From Antitrichia curtipendula (taxonomy: Eukaryota; Streptophyta; Bryopsida; Hypnales; Leucodontaceae), in NCBI GenBank assembly GCA_951230915.1, contig OX579642.1, positions 6,014,001 through 6,078,000 on the forward strand: a stretch of DNA of 64,000 bases, written 5' to 3'. Below, piece by piece: positions 38,925 to 62,400 of this stretch. The notes beneath the pieces were generated by a model. It did not search any database. It was not told where the DNA came from and saw only the letters and a program-made list of their open reading frames with translations. A program made the translations under genes and the position numbers. Position 1 is the stretch's first letter. Every line of letters begins with the position of its first letter.

Positions 38925-39862
38925 CAAGCATATTTACACCCGGACCCACAACAAGCTCAACCCGAATCAACATGACCGACGCTTGGAGGATGGCAGGATG
39001 CATCACAGCAGGCTGCAGTGGCCGCATAGACTTTTAGAGATCGGAGTAGGGTTTTTTGTTGTGGACTTGTCCCTCAGTGTGCAGCGTCGAGGAGTCGGCA
39101 TAGATGTGCGTTAGATTTACATGTTGGAATGCCCAGGTTTACATTTGTTTAGAATGGATGAACAGCTTTGTTCTTTTGAATTCAAACCAATTTATATCAC
39201 TCTGCGAGTCTTGCGTCACGTGGGGGTGGCTATCCAAACCACCTTATGTCATACTTTTGGTAAGTGTCCACACTATATCTAAAATCTGCCTGCAGCGCCC
39301 TTCATGGTGGTACATGGCATGCCGCAAACAAGCTTCAGCTGGCACTGGCAGTTGGTCTTTGGACGCGGGACTTCCCCCGTGGCAGACTGCTAAGTGGGTG
39401 TACCGTCGGGCACCTCTGTGACGTGTAAGTCTGGCCCGTACAGAGCTCCCGGTCAGTCCCGCAGCACTCTCCAAGGGACCTCGCAGAGAGGGCTTCAGCA
39501 CTTTGCCAGATTTGGTCCACAATTTCTGCAAATTTTCAGGAAGCCCATAGACTTTATCCCCCCCCTCCTACGTGAAAAGCGTCGAAAAAGATCAATTCTT
39601 CCACCCGGCGGACCTTCTCGAAGTGGGTTCCCCCCTGGATTCCAGGCATTTCTGATTTTTTCTCGGCACTTTGACCTTTATAAAAAGTCCATCCGGACGG
39701 TGAAAACTCTCAGATTTTGGGCCACAGATGCGCACCCGAACCCTTCTGCAGATTCAACGGTGAAGTCCTGTAGATGTAAAAACTCTTATTTTTCTCTATA
39801 ATTCCGTGGCCCTTTGTTCAATATTCCACAATTTCTTTGAAAATGCAGGGGGCGCTCAGGGG

Positions 39863-40806
39863 TTAATCCCTAAACGCCGGAGACTATGTTTTCACCAAAA
39901 ACAGTCCAAAACTGCCATTTCTGATACAAGCACCAAATTTTAGATTAAAAAACATTTTTGGACCAAGTAACCGTAGGATCTTTTAGTAAACTAGTTTGGA
40001 AATATGTGGAAAAAATTTCAGAATTTTTCACCGTGTAGATTGCAAGATTTTAACGTTTGAAGTGACAAAACTCATTTTTTTAGCCCTGTAAAAGTACGGG
40101 CAGCTGCACTTCACAAGGTCACATTTGTATGAAAAAATCTCCAAAATGATTGTGCTTCTTTGGATTCATTCTTCAAGGCAAGTTGGCTACATGCTTTAAA
40201 AATTTTATATCATTTGGAATTGTACAACATATAGAAAAAGTATAGCAAGTAGAAAGAAGTAGAGAATGATTCAAAACACTAAATTGTTAAGAATTTAATT
40301 ATAAAATTGAAAAATTCTAATCCCAACGGTGGTAATATAGTAATAAACAATTTACATTATATGCTTCTTTTTTTTTCAAAAAATAGTAAAAATAGAGTTA
40401 AATTAAGGACTCCAAAGTTTATTTTTGAGTAGAGAATCCATAACTACCTGCAAACTAAAGCACCTCATAACTTTCAACTCATAAATCAAAATGGAATGAT
40501 TCAAAGTTTTCCAAGTATATATAAATCTAAAGAGCCAATTTCAAATTTTTATTTTTGAAAAAAGTTTTTTTTTAGATTTTTTAGATTTTTTTTTGGGCTG
40601 CCCGTCGAGCATTGAAAATTACAGATCATGCAATAACTTTTGAACAATGAAGTTAAAAGTTATGAAAATTGTTGGGCCTTAAAGATAAACCTCGTCTCCA
40701 TATTGTGTGAAAATTTCAGCAAAAAACAATAAAAACTCCATACGCAATGAGCTGCCCAAAAATTGCTATGTTGCCAAAAAAGGCAGTTTGGACGTTTAGG
40801 GGTTAA
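39863..40806. mobile_element. Subfamily B-I copy B3, abutting the piggyBac element
   Basis: It starts at the TTAA that closes the piggyBac element (TTAATCCCTAAACGCCGG) and ends GGACGTTTAGGGGTTAA (TTAA 40803-40806). The body is the reverse complement of B1 and B6 (GTACGGGCAGCTGCACTTC landmark). About 0.94 kb, non-coding, AT-rich. Confidence 0.65.
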
Positions 40807-42021
40807 TCTCTAAAGGACCATTTGTTCCTTCGGGGGACAAGTGGGATTTTGGGCAGGTACCTATGGTCTCATTTTTTCTCCTGATTTTTTTAAACTTCAT
40901 TTGAATATAGAAAAATTGATTAGCTTTGTGGGAATATAATTTTTTTTCAATAGGTGCCCGGGAATAAAAGTTATGCTCAAAACATTGGAGAAGAGGGGAA
41001 AGTGGGAGAAGGGGCATCAAAAAAAAATTCAAAAATTTGATTTATTTTTCTTCTTCTTATAGATTATATTTTTGTCTACATGGAGAGCTTTGATTCATTT
41101 CATTTGGATTTGTTATGAGAAAGTTATGGACAATCTTGTTTTTCAGGCAATTAGAGCATCTTCTTGAAGAAATAACTTGTAAGATTCATTTCTGAATGCA
41201 ATTTACACAATTTAAAAAAAAATTCCATATGGTTTGATTCACTTGCTAGAATAGTCTCACCATTGGGATTAGTGCATTTTAATTCCATTTTAGAGATATC
41301 AATAATTTAGATTTTTCTTCAAATTAAAAGAAATTTGAGGCCTTGAAAAGACCGTTTCAGGCCTGTTTCCAATGTTGTTCCCGCAACAATAAGAAAACGC
41401 GGCCTGCTATCAGAAAATAAAAATAAAAATAAATTTAAAGTTTAAAAAAAATTTAATGCAAAAAAATGTTGATAAAAGAATGTTATTTTTTGTTTTGTTT
41501 TCAAAAAATTGATGTGGCGCGGTCGCGACTACGTCAGATTGCGCAGTTGGCACCGTTCCCACGCGGTTGAGATAGTTTTCAGAGCCCGAGGACTTGTAGT
41601 CTTCTCGAGGCCTCAAATGTCTTCTATTGCATGCTATCTTGTATCTACTTCTATTTAACAAATTTTTTAATTATGAAAATTAAATTTTTATTTTTTTCCT
41701 AGATTCTCAACTCAATTCTTGACCATATAGATTTAAAGCTCAAACTCTATAGTGAGAAAATGAAAGTTAAGAAGGTTCAAAGTCAAATAATCTAGTCCTT
41801 CAATATGCTGAAAAATTTTAAACGCAAATGTCTTGCAATTTGTGCAGTCAAAAAATTTGAAATTTTTTCCACACATTCTCATACTATTTAGGGGTAAGAT
41901 CTTACAATTAGACGTGAAAAAAACAAAAAAATAAAAAAATAAAATTTTAATTCTTTGCTACAAAAATGATAGTTTTGAATGTTTTTTGGTAAAAAAAAGG
42001 CCTCGGTCCTTTAGGGATTAA
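40803..42021. mobile_element. Subfamily B-II copy B4, abutting B3 and carrying a nested family E element
   Basis: It starts at the shared TTAA (TTAATCTCTAAAGGACCA) and ends GGTCCTTTAGGGATTAA (TTAA 42018-42021). The body matches the reverse complement of B2 (24 kb), interrupted at 41332-41618 by a family E insertion. Non-coding. Confidence 0.6.
41332..41618. mobile_element. Family E MITE copy 2, nested in B4
   Basis: Inverted ends ATTTGAGGCCTTGAAAAGAC and, reverse-complemented, ATTTGAGGCCTCGAGAAGAC. The core shares TGATGTGGCGC and CTACGTCAGATTG with copy 1 and is GC-richer than the host element. Confidence 0.5.
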
Positions 42022-45000
42022 ACATATAATCTTTCAATAATTAATTGTCCAATCAAGTTATACAAATTATTCTTTAGTAAAAATTAATTTTGACTATGAA
42101 GAAGTGAAGAACGTAAGAGAAATGATACCAATACAACAAAACCTTTTGTAGTATACCTAGTTTTTCCTTACTTTAACAAATTGTTTTTTGCAGTGGGAAA
42201 ACAACTTAGATCACAACTAGTTCCTCTAATGGTGAGTGAATGTGAAAATAATTTGCTTAGGGATCCAAAATGATATGAGTAGCTCAAGATTTGAAAGGTG
42301 ACAATTTGTTTAGGTGACTCTAGGAGACTAATAGTCGTCACTGTAGATATAAGGGGAATTTTTTCTTTCTTTCTCTCTCTTCCTTTTGGGGCTCTCTTTG
42401 GGTTTGGTGTGTGTATATGTGTTTGTAGTTTAGGATTTTATGTGTACTTGTTTGAGAATTTTTTTTTTTGAGTAATAATAAGCTTTAAGCGTATACTTTT
42501 AATTGTGTGTGTAAGTCCTAGAGATTGGGCATCTTTGTGTGTGTATTATTAAAATCCTAGCAATTGGATAATGTAAGAAATTGTGAGTACCTAAAGATTG
42601 GATACGTGAGTTCTTGGTTGTAGCTTGAAGTTGAAGTTGTATCCATATTTGTATATGATTTGATTTAGCCAACAATTGGCTTTATAATTTGTGTTTTATT
42701 CGTTATCTTCCTATTCCATTACAAAATTCCTTGTGAACAAACTTTTGCCACTAAACTACAAATAAAATGACAATCCCATGCGGGGTGTTACTTTTTGGTT
42801 TGACACCTTGAAACCTCAAATTTTTGATGAAAATACACCCTTATATACTTAGTTACACCATCTAACTCTTCTCTCCCTTCCAAACAAACAATTATTGGAG
42901 AGGACAACAACTATCCAAAACTACATTTTTTTTCTTTTACAAGCAACAAGTTATTATAAACAATGGCTAATTCTATTGCTACTGCATAATATGATACTTG
43001 CAATTGATTGAAGGCAGTGAGTTGCAAGGGTGGATTAAACAAGTGGTCTGTATCTAAGGTAGGGACATCCAATACCATCACTTTTTCTTATGTAGACATT
43101 TTCTAGTATTAGATTTATAAAATTCATATATATATATGGCAAGTGATGGGAGATTTCAGTGCAACAAAAAATGCACCATTTCATTACTATATGCAAAAGT
43201 ATTGAAGAGTCAAAGTTTTTTGGTAGATATTCTAAAAAACATTCTTCAAGAATAGGTACATATTGATTTAGGGGTCATTGCAAGAAACACCATGCGTTTT
43301 TTGTAGCATTTTGCACAATACTCCTGATTTTTTCAGGAGTACTTTATAGTTATAATTTTTTTTTAAAGTGGGAAATATGTTTAATGTATACACCTTTAAA
43401 AAGAAGTTACCCTTGGAAGTAAAAGCATAGAAAATTTCTCTAAGTAGGAGAACTAGAAAAGTACAAAATCTCAAGAAAATAGGTACTTTCACAATTTAAT
43501 TTGTAAAAAATAGGAAAATTAAATTTTTTTTAAATTAAAAGTTGTCCGTCAATAGAAAGAGTTGACGGTGATGAAATTTCACCCAAAAATGATCTTAGAA
43601 CCATCTTCAATGTTCAAAAATTGTGCACAATGGGAGTGTTGTTTGCACTCACGTGGAGGATATAAAATATTATATTTTTAGACTTCCTTTAATAGACCTT
43701 ATGCTTTCCTACTATGCAAATAGACCATGAAAATTTTAGCTTTGGATCATTAAATTTGGGGGCTCATAATGTAGTAATAAATCCTTAACGTCAAAGTGTG
43801 ACAAACTAACAAAAATCATTTAAGAAAACATATGTATTTTTTTAATTTCTAAAAAATAAAGGTTCTGATTACCATCAAGTTAGACATGTTCAAAAGAATT
43901 TCATGTTCATTGGATTTGTGCTTCAGAACTTTTAGGGGATGTAGGAGAGTCACTTTCATTGTGACAGGAAATAGGATCAATGTTTCTTGACTTCTTACTG
44001 TGACCCTTAGAAGATGCATATAGTGTAAGCATCTTGTCAAGTGACACTTTTAGGCATCAAGTGGAAATTTAGGTATTCCCATCTTAAATCCAAAACCAAA
44101 TCAAAACTTCCTAAAGACTCTGACACCAAATTCTTTGTGTCGGCAAATTTAATAAATTGCTATGGATGCTCTAAACTATCAGCATGGTTAATAAGAAAGA
44201 AACAATCCAATAGAAAAACAAATTCCTAGGAAGTTGGGGGCGGCTAGAAGAAAAATAAAATGAAAATGAGGGGTCCACCTCAACAATTCTAAATTGTATA
44301 TTGGTACAAATGCGGTTAGGGATTAAAGCCAATGCACCTTTTTTTGATTGGACAAATCGAGTTAGAAAAAACACCTTGTAAGTCAAGTACATTTTACATA
44401 TTCCATTTTAATCAAAATTTGACTTCTAAATTTTCTCACTTCTTCATCTCTACATCACCACCTTTTGTCGTGTCTTTAAATTGGACCAATTAAAATGCAG
44501 ATGATAAAAGTGATAACTATCAATTGATAAAATAGTTTTCAATCTTTGAAATTAGTCCAAAGCATAGTTCATTTTGCCCAAATTAGAGTTCTAAGCTTCC
44601 TCACACATTATTTTTTTTTTAAATTTCATACAAAGGAATCACATGCATAGGCCCTTATAATACAATGAAAAAGTTTTAAAAATAATGGCCCCATACACAA
44701 GTGTACAAAATTTATTGATACATATCCATTCCAAAATATTTGATTGATTTGTAAAACTCTACATTTAAAACTTCATCATTAAATCTTGTAACAATAAAGC
44801 AACCTAAATTATTCAGAACTTGCAGATGTCACTAGTCTAATCTTTGAAAAAATTTGCATACATAGTAATGTCATGTATTATAAAAAGAAATTGAAATATG
44901 TAATAGCTACCTAAAATAATTGTCTTTGGTTCTAAGAAAATGTCAAGACTATGTCACTAATATTTTCTTGTGACATTCTAAATTGAAATATGTATATTTA

Positions 45001-45216
45001 CTTCAAGCAACATAAACAAAAGGTCATTTAGTGGTAAAAAGAACTACTTAAAATTAAACCACCAAGTATGCAATCGAAGAAGATCATTCCTACTAGATTG
45101 AAGATACATCAACATGGTTGGGCAATTATGGACACAAAAATCACCAATGTGCTTAATTAGTTGTCATCAATAGTTTGCATACCAATTGCAATCATTGGGG
45201 CACATCTTTAACTACC
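42022..45216. other. AT-rich intergenic, no gene recognised
   Basis: It contains a CT-rich tract (42361-42390), T-rich and TA-rich simple sequence (43125-43137), and a few open frames under 80 codons without motifs. It probably includes the 3' flank of the receptor kinase gene on the minus strand. Confidence 0.35.
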
Positions 45217-56490
<11,274 letters not shown>

Positions 56491-57274
56491 GATCACACCT
56501 GCCTTGCAACGACTCTCCATCTCCACCAGTGATCAAGAACATGCGAATCCGGGTGCACGGGCAGGAGGTTGCTATCGATCGATCTAGTACTGATAACTTG
56601 GTGAATTTAATACGCACTCAAAGATCAAGCCAAGAAATGGAAACTGCACTCATCCGGTACCTCCACTGGACGGTCTCTAGCTCCTCCTTACGTACGTTCA
56701 AATGCATATTCTAGCGACGAAGATGGATCTCCCCGGGCAGAGAGGAACTGAGTACTGAGGCTAAGCTGCTCTGGAACAGATCACCACACAGGCTTTCATA
56801 GTAAACAACGAACCAACTAAGTCGGTAATCGATGAGAGTTGGACGGAGCGTACTTCAACATACAGTACATGACTTCATAGGTTCGGTCAGCATTCAGGCG
56901 CGTTGGTGGACTTCAGCTACCTTGAGTTAAAGTACGTACTGTAACTCATGAAGAAGCCTGACGTACGTGAAGTTTTCCACTGGCAGCGAGTTTCCGATGG
57001 ACCTGCTCTCCTGCGCATGCAGTGCCCGACTCCATCAGTGCCCGGTACGGGAATACAGAACGCTTGACCACGTAGCTCCAAATTGCAGTAATTACCAGGA
57101 CTCCTGCCAGTCGACAGCTGCCGTGGGTACAATTTCCAGCTTCCAAGTCAGAATCACGACCCCAGTTTCTGATCCCTGACACCTCCAAATAATGCTAAGC
57201 GTAGTAAATTAAAGTGGGTCGCTGTGATTTCAGGAGACATTTATTCCCTCCCCCACCCAAACCTACTGTAGCTA
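56491..57274. other. Receptor kinase upstream region, no gene recognised
   Basis: Balanced composition, like the 5' half of the receptor kinase gene. An in-frame ATG at 56526 could extend that protein by 12 residues. Open frames at 56917-57188 have no motif. Confidence 0.35.
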
Positions 57275-57718
57275 AAGTAAACCGGCCCATTGTGGTCAGA
57301 ATTTCGAGTCTGCCCTCATGCCATTGTTGAAAATTTCCAAAAAAATTCTCACTCTAAAGATAATTGTGAGAAACAGTGAGAGCAACTGAAATTTTATTTT
57401 TCAGACAAAGTGTGAATTAGTTATGTATTTTTGAAGTGATCTTCCCAACACGGTCTACAGGCTGCCCCATAACCAACAAAAAGTGTATCCAATATGCTCA
57501 TCTTAAATCACCTAAAGTGGTCACAATAATTTCTAATGTGGAATGCCATAAAAAAATCACTTCCTATAATGATTTACATTGAAAAATTGGGTGTTCCTAA
57601 TGAGGTCACTAATCACTCCATTGGGGTCAGGTTACATATTGATTGTGGTCTGAAAAATCATCATGGGGTCATAAGATGTCCACTATGGGTCATTTGACCG
57701 TAATGGGCTGGTTTACCT
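57275..57718. mobile_element. Family C element copy C3
   Basis: TA-flanked on both sides. Ends are AAGTAAACCGGCCCATTGTG and, reverse-complemented, AGGTAAACCAGCCCATTACG. About 444 bp, non-coding. Its right half matches nested copy C1 at 25.5 kb. Confidence 0.6.
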
Positions 57719-59466
57719 TAGATATTCTAGTAGCTGCCTAATTCCTCAAAGCGTGTTCTGGAGGGAGGATGGGGACATGCATGGAAGCCAACGACTTGCT
57801 GATTGTTTCAAAAATGAATTTATCACTGACCAGAGATCCCAGGACGGATTTAGGCTCATTTGCAAAGATGCTATACCTGCGTGTAAAGCCGGATCTCTTT
57901 CCGTGACAGGGAATTGCATTGGTAAAAATAGGCAAATCAATTTGAAGATAAATTAAATGAGGAATTCTGCATTACTGGTTTTCTATTTAGTAGAGTAAAA
58001 GTTGCAACACTTGGGAAAATTCAGTGTTCCTCTTTTCTAATTGCTCCAATTGCTAAGTCATACAAGAATATGTCAAATAATGGTAGGGTGGGGTTCCCCA
58101 AAGGTCATACAAAAATTGTTCATTTTGTAATCATATAAAATGAATACTTCATTCAATTGTTTTGTTGAATGATGTGCTTTCCGACATAATGTAAATCACA
58201 CATGAACAAATAAAATTGTCACTCACGAGGGAATTGAATCCTATTTGCTATAAGCAAGCTTGTCCAATTGTAGTGTTAGTCCTTTGGACAACACAACACA
58301 GTCACATTAGAAGTAGGGTTTAGAATGAAGAGCAATAACAAGTTGTAGAAGGTGCCAAAAAGTTGATGATGCTTGCGCTCCACCTTGTAGTAGTATGCAA
58401 TTGGAAACACTGCAGAATTTTGAACTTAAGGTGAACTCTTTGGAATTGAGTCACAAAGCATGAAAAGTTGAAAACTAAGGAAATGAATGTTTAGGATGAG
58501 GATATCGATCCACTAGTCCTAAATCAAACATTTCCTTGCCAACCAACCAGACGATGCTATTTTGCGTGCAGTGAGCGTAGAGCATAGAGCGGTGAGCGTA
58601 CTTTTTGAAGCCCACAGTTTCCTCAAATGGGCATATTTTATAAAAATAAAAGTAGAAGATAAAATCTAAGCCCCAAAAAAAGGTAAAAATAAAAAATGAA
58701 GTACAATAGTACGACCCTATAACCGTGAGGTTAGTCAAATGTGAGAAATAATTAACCACGGTAATAGGCAACAGAGCTCGATGAAATGGTAGAAATCAAT
58801 GTCTTCTAGAATAAGTTGAGTACGGACCCTATGACCGTTGTTACCTTATGGTCGTTAATATCCATTAGTCGTTGTTATCCTAAGCCCGAAGTTATCTTGA
58901 AGCCACCAAAGAATTTCTAAAAATAAACTAACCTACCTCTGGATATTATCACACCATTAATTTGATTCGAACCATCTTATATTCTTTAAAAGACTGTGAC
59001 CACGAGACTATCTCCAATAGATGCATAAAGAAGTGAAAATTATGGTCATTTTATCCCAGTACTGAAGAGAAAAGAAATGTACTCCCACAACATCCATTCA
59101 TAAAAATTATATTCTGAATGCATTCACCCATGCTAGAGAAAACAGCCTGCAACAAATTTCTGAACAAAGTGAAGAATGAAATCACAGAGACTTCACAGAA
59201 AGAACTTCCTCAGATTTCGGAGGGGCCAGTTCAAATATAATGTAAGTTGAATTTATTCCTTAGAATTTCAAACAGTAGCCTAAGCCAGGAAGACTTTCAT
59301 GAATTCATACATTTAAGGTAAACAACCAAATTCAAATGCACTCTAAATGGATGCTAAGATGAACCATCACATTAAAATATATAGACGCTGAACATTATAA
59401 ATGAAAGCACAAGATGTATGTGGGTGAATACAACTCAAACAATAAATCTGGGTAATATAGATATCA
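57719..59466. other. AT-rich intergenic, no gene recognised
   Basis: Overlapping open frames on both strands at 57738-57956 have no recognisable family. The segment just before 59467 should contain the 3' flank of the ParB/methyltransferase gene (minus strand). Confidence 0.35.
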
Positions 59467-62400
59467 TCAAAATGAAAAATTTGACGAACTACCAGAAGAA
59501 TCTGATCTTGGTTCCATATCAACGTCTGCCTCGTCATCAATAAAACGACGAACGCGTCTACTAAACCATCTACAGGGGTGTGTGGAGGTCGGAGTAGATT
59601 CTGCCGCTTGCAACGTAGCGGCGTCTGCGTCCCATGACATCATGAAATAGTCTTTGGCCGGAGAAGGGAGTACAGTGATCACTCTGAGCCAAACGACTGT
59701 GGGTTAGTAAAATGATCACGAACATAAGAATGCAAGCGAATAAGACAAGGCAGGAGACGTACTTACTAAATCTGTTCTTCTTAGTGATATGCCGAATAGG
59801 GACGTCTAGTGCCATCTCAGATGGAGACTCAGAAGTGTGAAGTTGAATTGGAGCTGTAGCTTCAACCTGTTGGAACGGCTGCAACATAGAGCGGAAGACC
59901 ACGATGTCGGACTCTAGGGCGGAATGTGCCGTCCAATAACTTTGCAAGCTCGAACAGAATTACCTGGATTTGGATAAAGGAAATTAGAGATGATCCAAAA
60001 AGGACCCAAAATATGAGAGAAACTCAACACAAGAATAAAGAATACTCACCAGTAGAAGCGAATGCATCAAGGATGATGGACCCCGGCTTGGTAAACGCCT
60101 CGATCAGCATTTGAAGGAAAACTGAATCCTTCTCATGGACGCCTCTCCACGGAACAGATCCGTTCATGGACTGAGAGGCCGCAGTAGTGAAGTTGAATAA
60201 CACATCGGATTCAGACACTCCCATTCCGAACTCCGCCAGTGATTCATTGGTCGCTACCGTGAATTCGCAAGAATCCAAGGCGCGGTGAATGAAGAGCTGA
60301 ATCCGGAATCCTCTGCTCTGGAAATGGAGATTGCGATGAAATTAAATTAGAACAAGCAAAAATTATTCAGTACAATGCAGTGAACTGAATAACTGATTTG
60401 AAGGAGAAGTTACCTTATTGTTTGGGTTGTAAGTCGACGCAGAGGGTAAGTCATTAATCCCCCACCACTCCCGGTGCAGAACGAAGTCGTAGCCATTTAC
60501 ATACGACAGCACATCAGTCCGGATCATTGGAACATCTGGAACAAACAATAGAATTGCACCCGCTCCATGAAGAAAATGTTCCCCAAACTCAAAAACACTT
60601 TCAGTGTGTTGCTCAGAGTACTCATTCCATGCCGGGACATCGCCGGGGTTCTGGGAAATGGACGGAACCCAGAGGCCATCATTAATATCGCCAAGAATCA
60701 AATCAAAGCCGCTATGAGGACAAGACTTATTCAAAGCCTTTGTCCCGTCTTCATTCTTGATCTGGAGATTGAAAATGATGGAGGTCATTAGTTCAAAATG
60801 CCATAACCGAATTGCACTCGGAACTCAATTGCTTGTGAAAGCATAGTAACTGAATGCTTTTCCAACAACGCGACGAGGACGCAAACAGTGGATGACTATG
60901 TACCGACACTGGCTAGTTTTCACAATAGCAACAAACCATAACTGGGCAGGCTAGTTTAGAGGAATACATAAGTGTAACTCGTGAATAAGAAAACGAACCT
61001 TGAGAACAAACTTGTTGAGCGTCTCAAGGCAAGCGTGGACATTTGGAAGAGCCTCCATAATCTGAGAGAGGCTGGAATTCTGAACACACACTAAGGATTT
61101 GAGGGAAGAGCCAGATGACGAAGCTGCTTTCCGAGAGGCAACTGCGCTCTTCAACCTCTGCGTAAGAAGTGATAGTGGGCTCAACAGCCCGTGAAGAGCA
61201 GAAACATGGGCATCTCGAGCACCACCAGGAGTGAGCAGCGGAGCCTTGGGCTGAAGCACCTCTAACACTTCCACATCCGTATCCATATCCGCTGCTCGAC
61301 TTGTAGACGGTTTGGCAGTCTTCTTGGCACTCCCAACAGCGATTACATCACTCTCTAGTGCAGCCGCTGCATCTGAGGCCGCCTTCTTTCTTGCTTCTTC
61401 TTTGGCCTTTCTCTTCGAGCCCCTTGTCTTCTTTCCAGGTGCCCCCATTGGAGTGTCATGCACCGTCTTCAATCCAGCCAAATCCGGTTGCACCTTGTTC
61501 CTCAAATCAATCTCATAGGGAGGAGGATTGTTGAGAGGACAGTCAATATACCAGCCACACACTTCCCAGTGCTCCTTCGTCCACTTCTTGGCGATCTCAT
61601 CCGATATCATGTAATTCTCAGCACATCTGTCCAAGTAACTCGGGAAGAACGATGGCGTCTTGGCTGTAGTGTTTCGTGCATACAGCACAAACTTAAAATA
61701 TCGGTAGAGAACCCGTGCCACAGCCTTATCCAGACCAACTTGGAACTCAGGAGGATGATTCTTGTGAACACCTTTGCCATCAAACTCATGGAAAAATGCT
61801 GTATCCCAAAGCTGGATCCGATTCTGTTCTACATAATCACCAATGCTCGGAATTGGTGATTCGCCAGGAGGTTGATAACTGATCGTGACATCCAGCTCAG
61901 AGAGAGTCGCATCGAAAAGTTCCTGCACAGCACTTGCCAATTGTAACATGGAATTAGTAACAAATCTAACGAGTCCAGGACCGAGTTCAAAATACTATAG
62001 AAAAGGTAAACAAGGTACATGAGCCCACTAAGTGGCCTTGTGAAGCCAGTCCGGGAAAGCATGATCAGGAAACTTGTTCTTCGGGAACCTCACTGCTTCC
62101 CGAAGCGATGCAGGTTTGTTCCACCGCTCAAGCCATTTGACTTTTATTGCCGCGTCCATCACCGAGGTTGAAAGATACCACAACTTCTCCTGGGACATCT
62201 CCGGATCGTCTTCCCGGTTCTCATGATAATCCGAACTTGCTCCAAGAAAGCTGGTGTTTGCTTTGGATCCGCAATGGGTAGTTGTTTCTTTACATCGGAT
62301 GACATATCCTTCTTCACTTTATCCACAGCCTTCCCAATGACATCATACAGCTTCCTAGTAGTCCATTCACTCGATTTCTCCGGATACTTCTCCTTGAATT

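Larger units (their letters stand above)
34329..39866 (+). mobile_element. Complete piggyBac-superfamily transposon
   Basis: TTAA lies at 34329-34332 and again at 39863-39866. The 5,530 bp between begin and end with the identical 14-bp terminal inverted repeat CCCCTGAGCGCCCC. The TTAA duplication and a CCC(C)-starting TIR define the piggyBac superfamily. It carries a transposase gene on the plus strand (35458-38924) and is much more GC-rich than the host flanks. Identical TIRs and an intact target duplication point to a fairly recent insertion. Left and right subterminal sequences differ. The coding region has two lesions, so this copy is probably not autonomous now. Confidence 0.9.

Noticed and set aside
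23092..42021. B-I plus B-II as a single composite transposon
   Set aside because: The two pairs have inconsistent order and orientation, and B-I also occurs alone (25.3 kb and 27.8 kb).
57738..57956. Overlapping open frames on both strands
   Set aside because: Under 70 codons, no recognised family and no neighbouring exons.
61995..62018. A GT...AG intron between 62018 and 61995 in the ParB/methylase gene
   Set aside because: It would be only 24 bp. The frame reads straight through with two TAG codons that fit decayed Gln codons, so I treat 62437-60999 as one exon.
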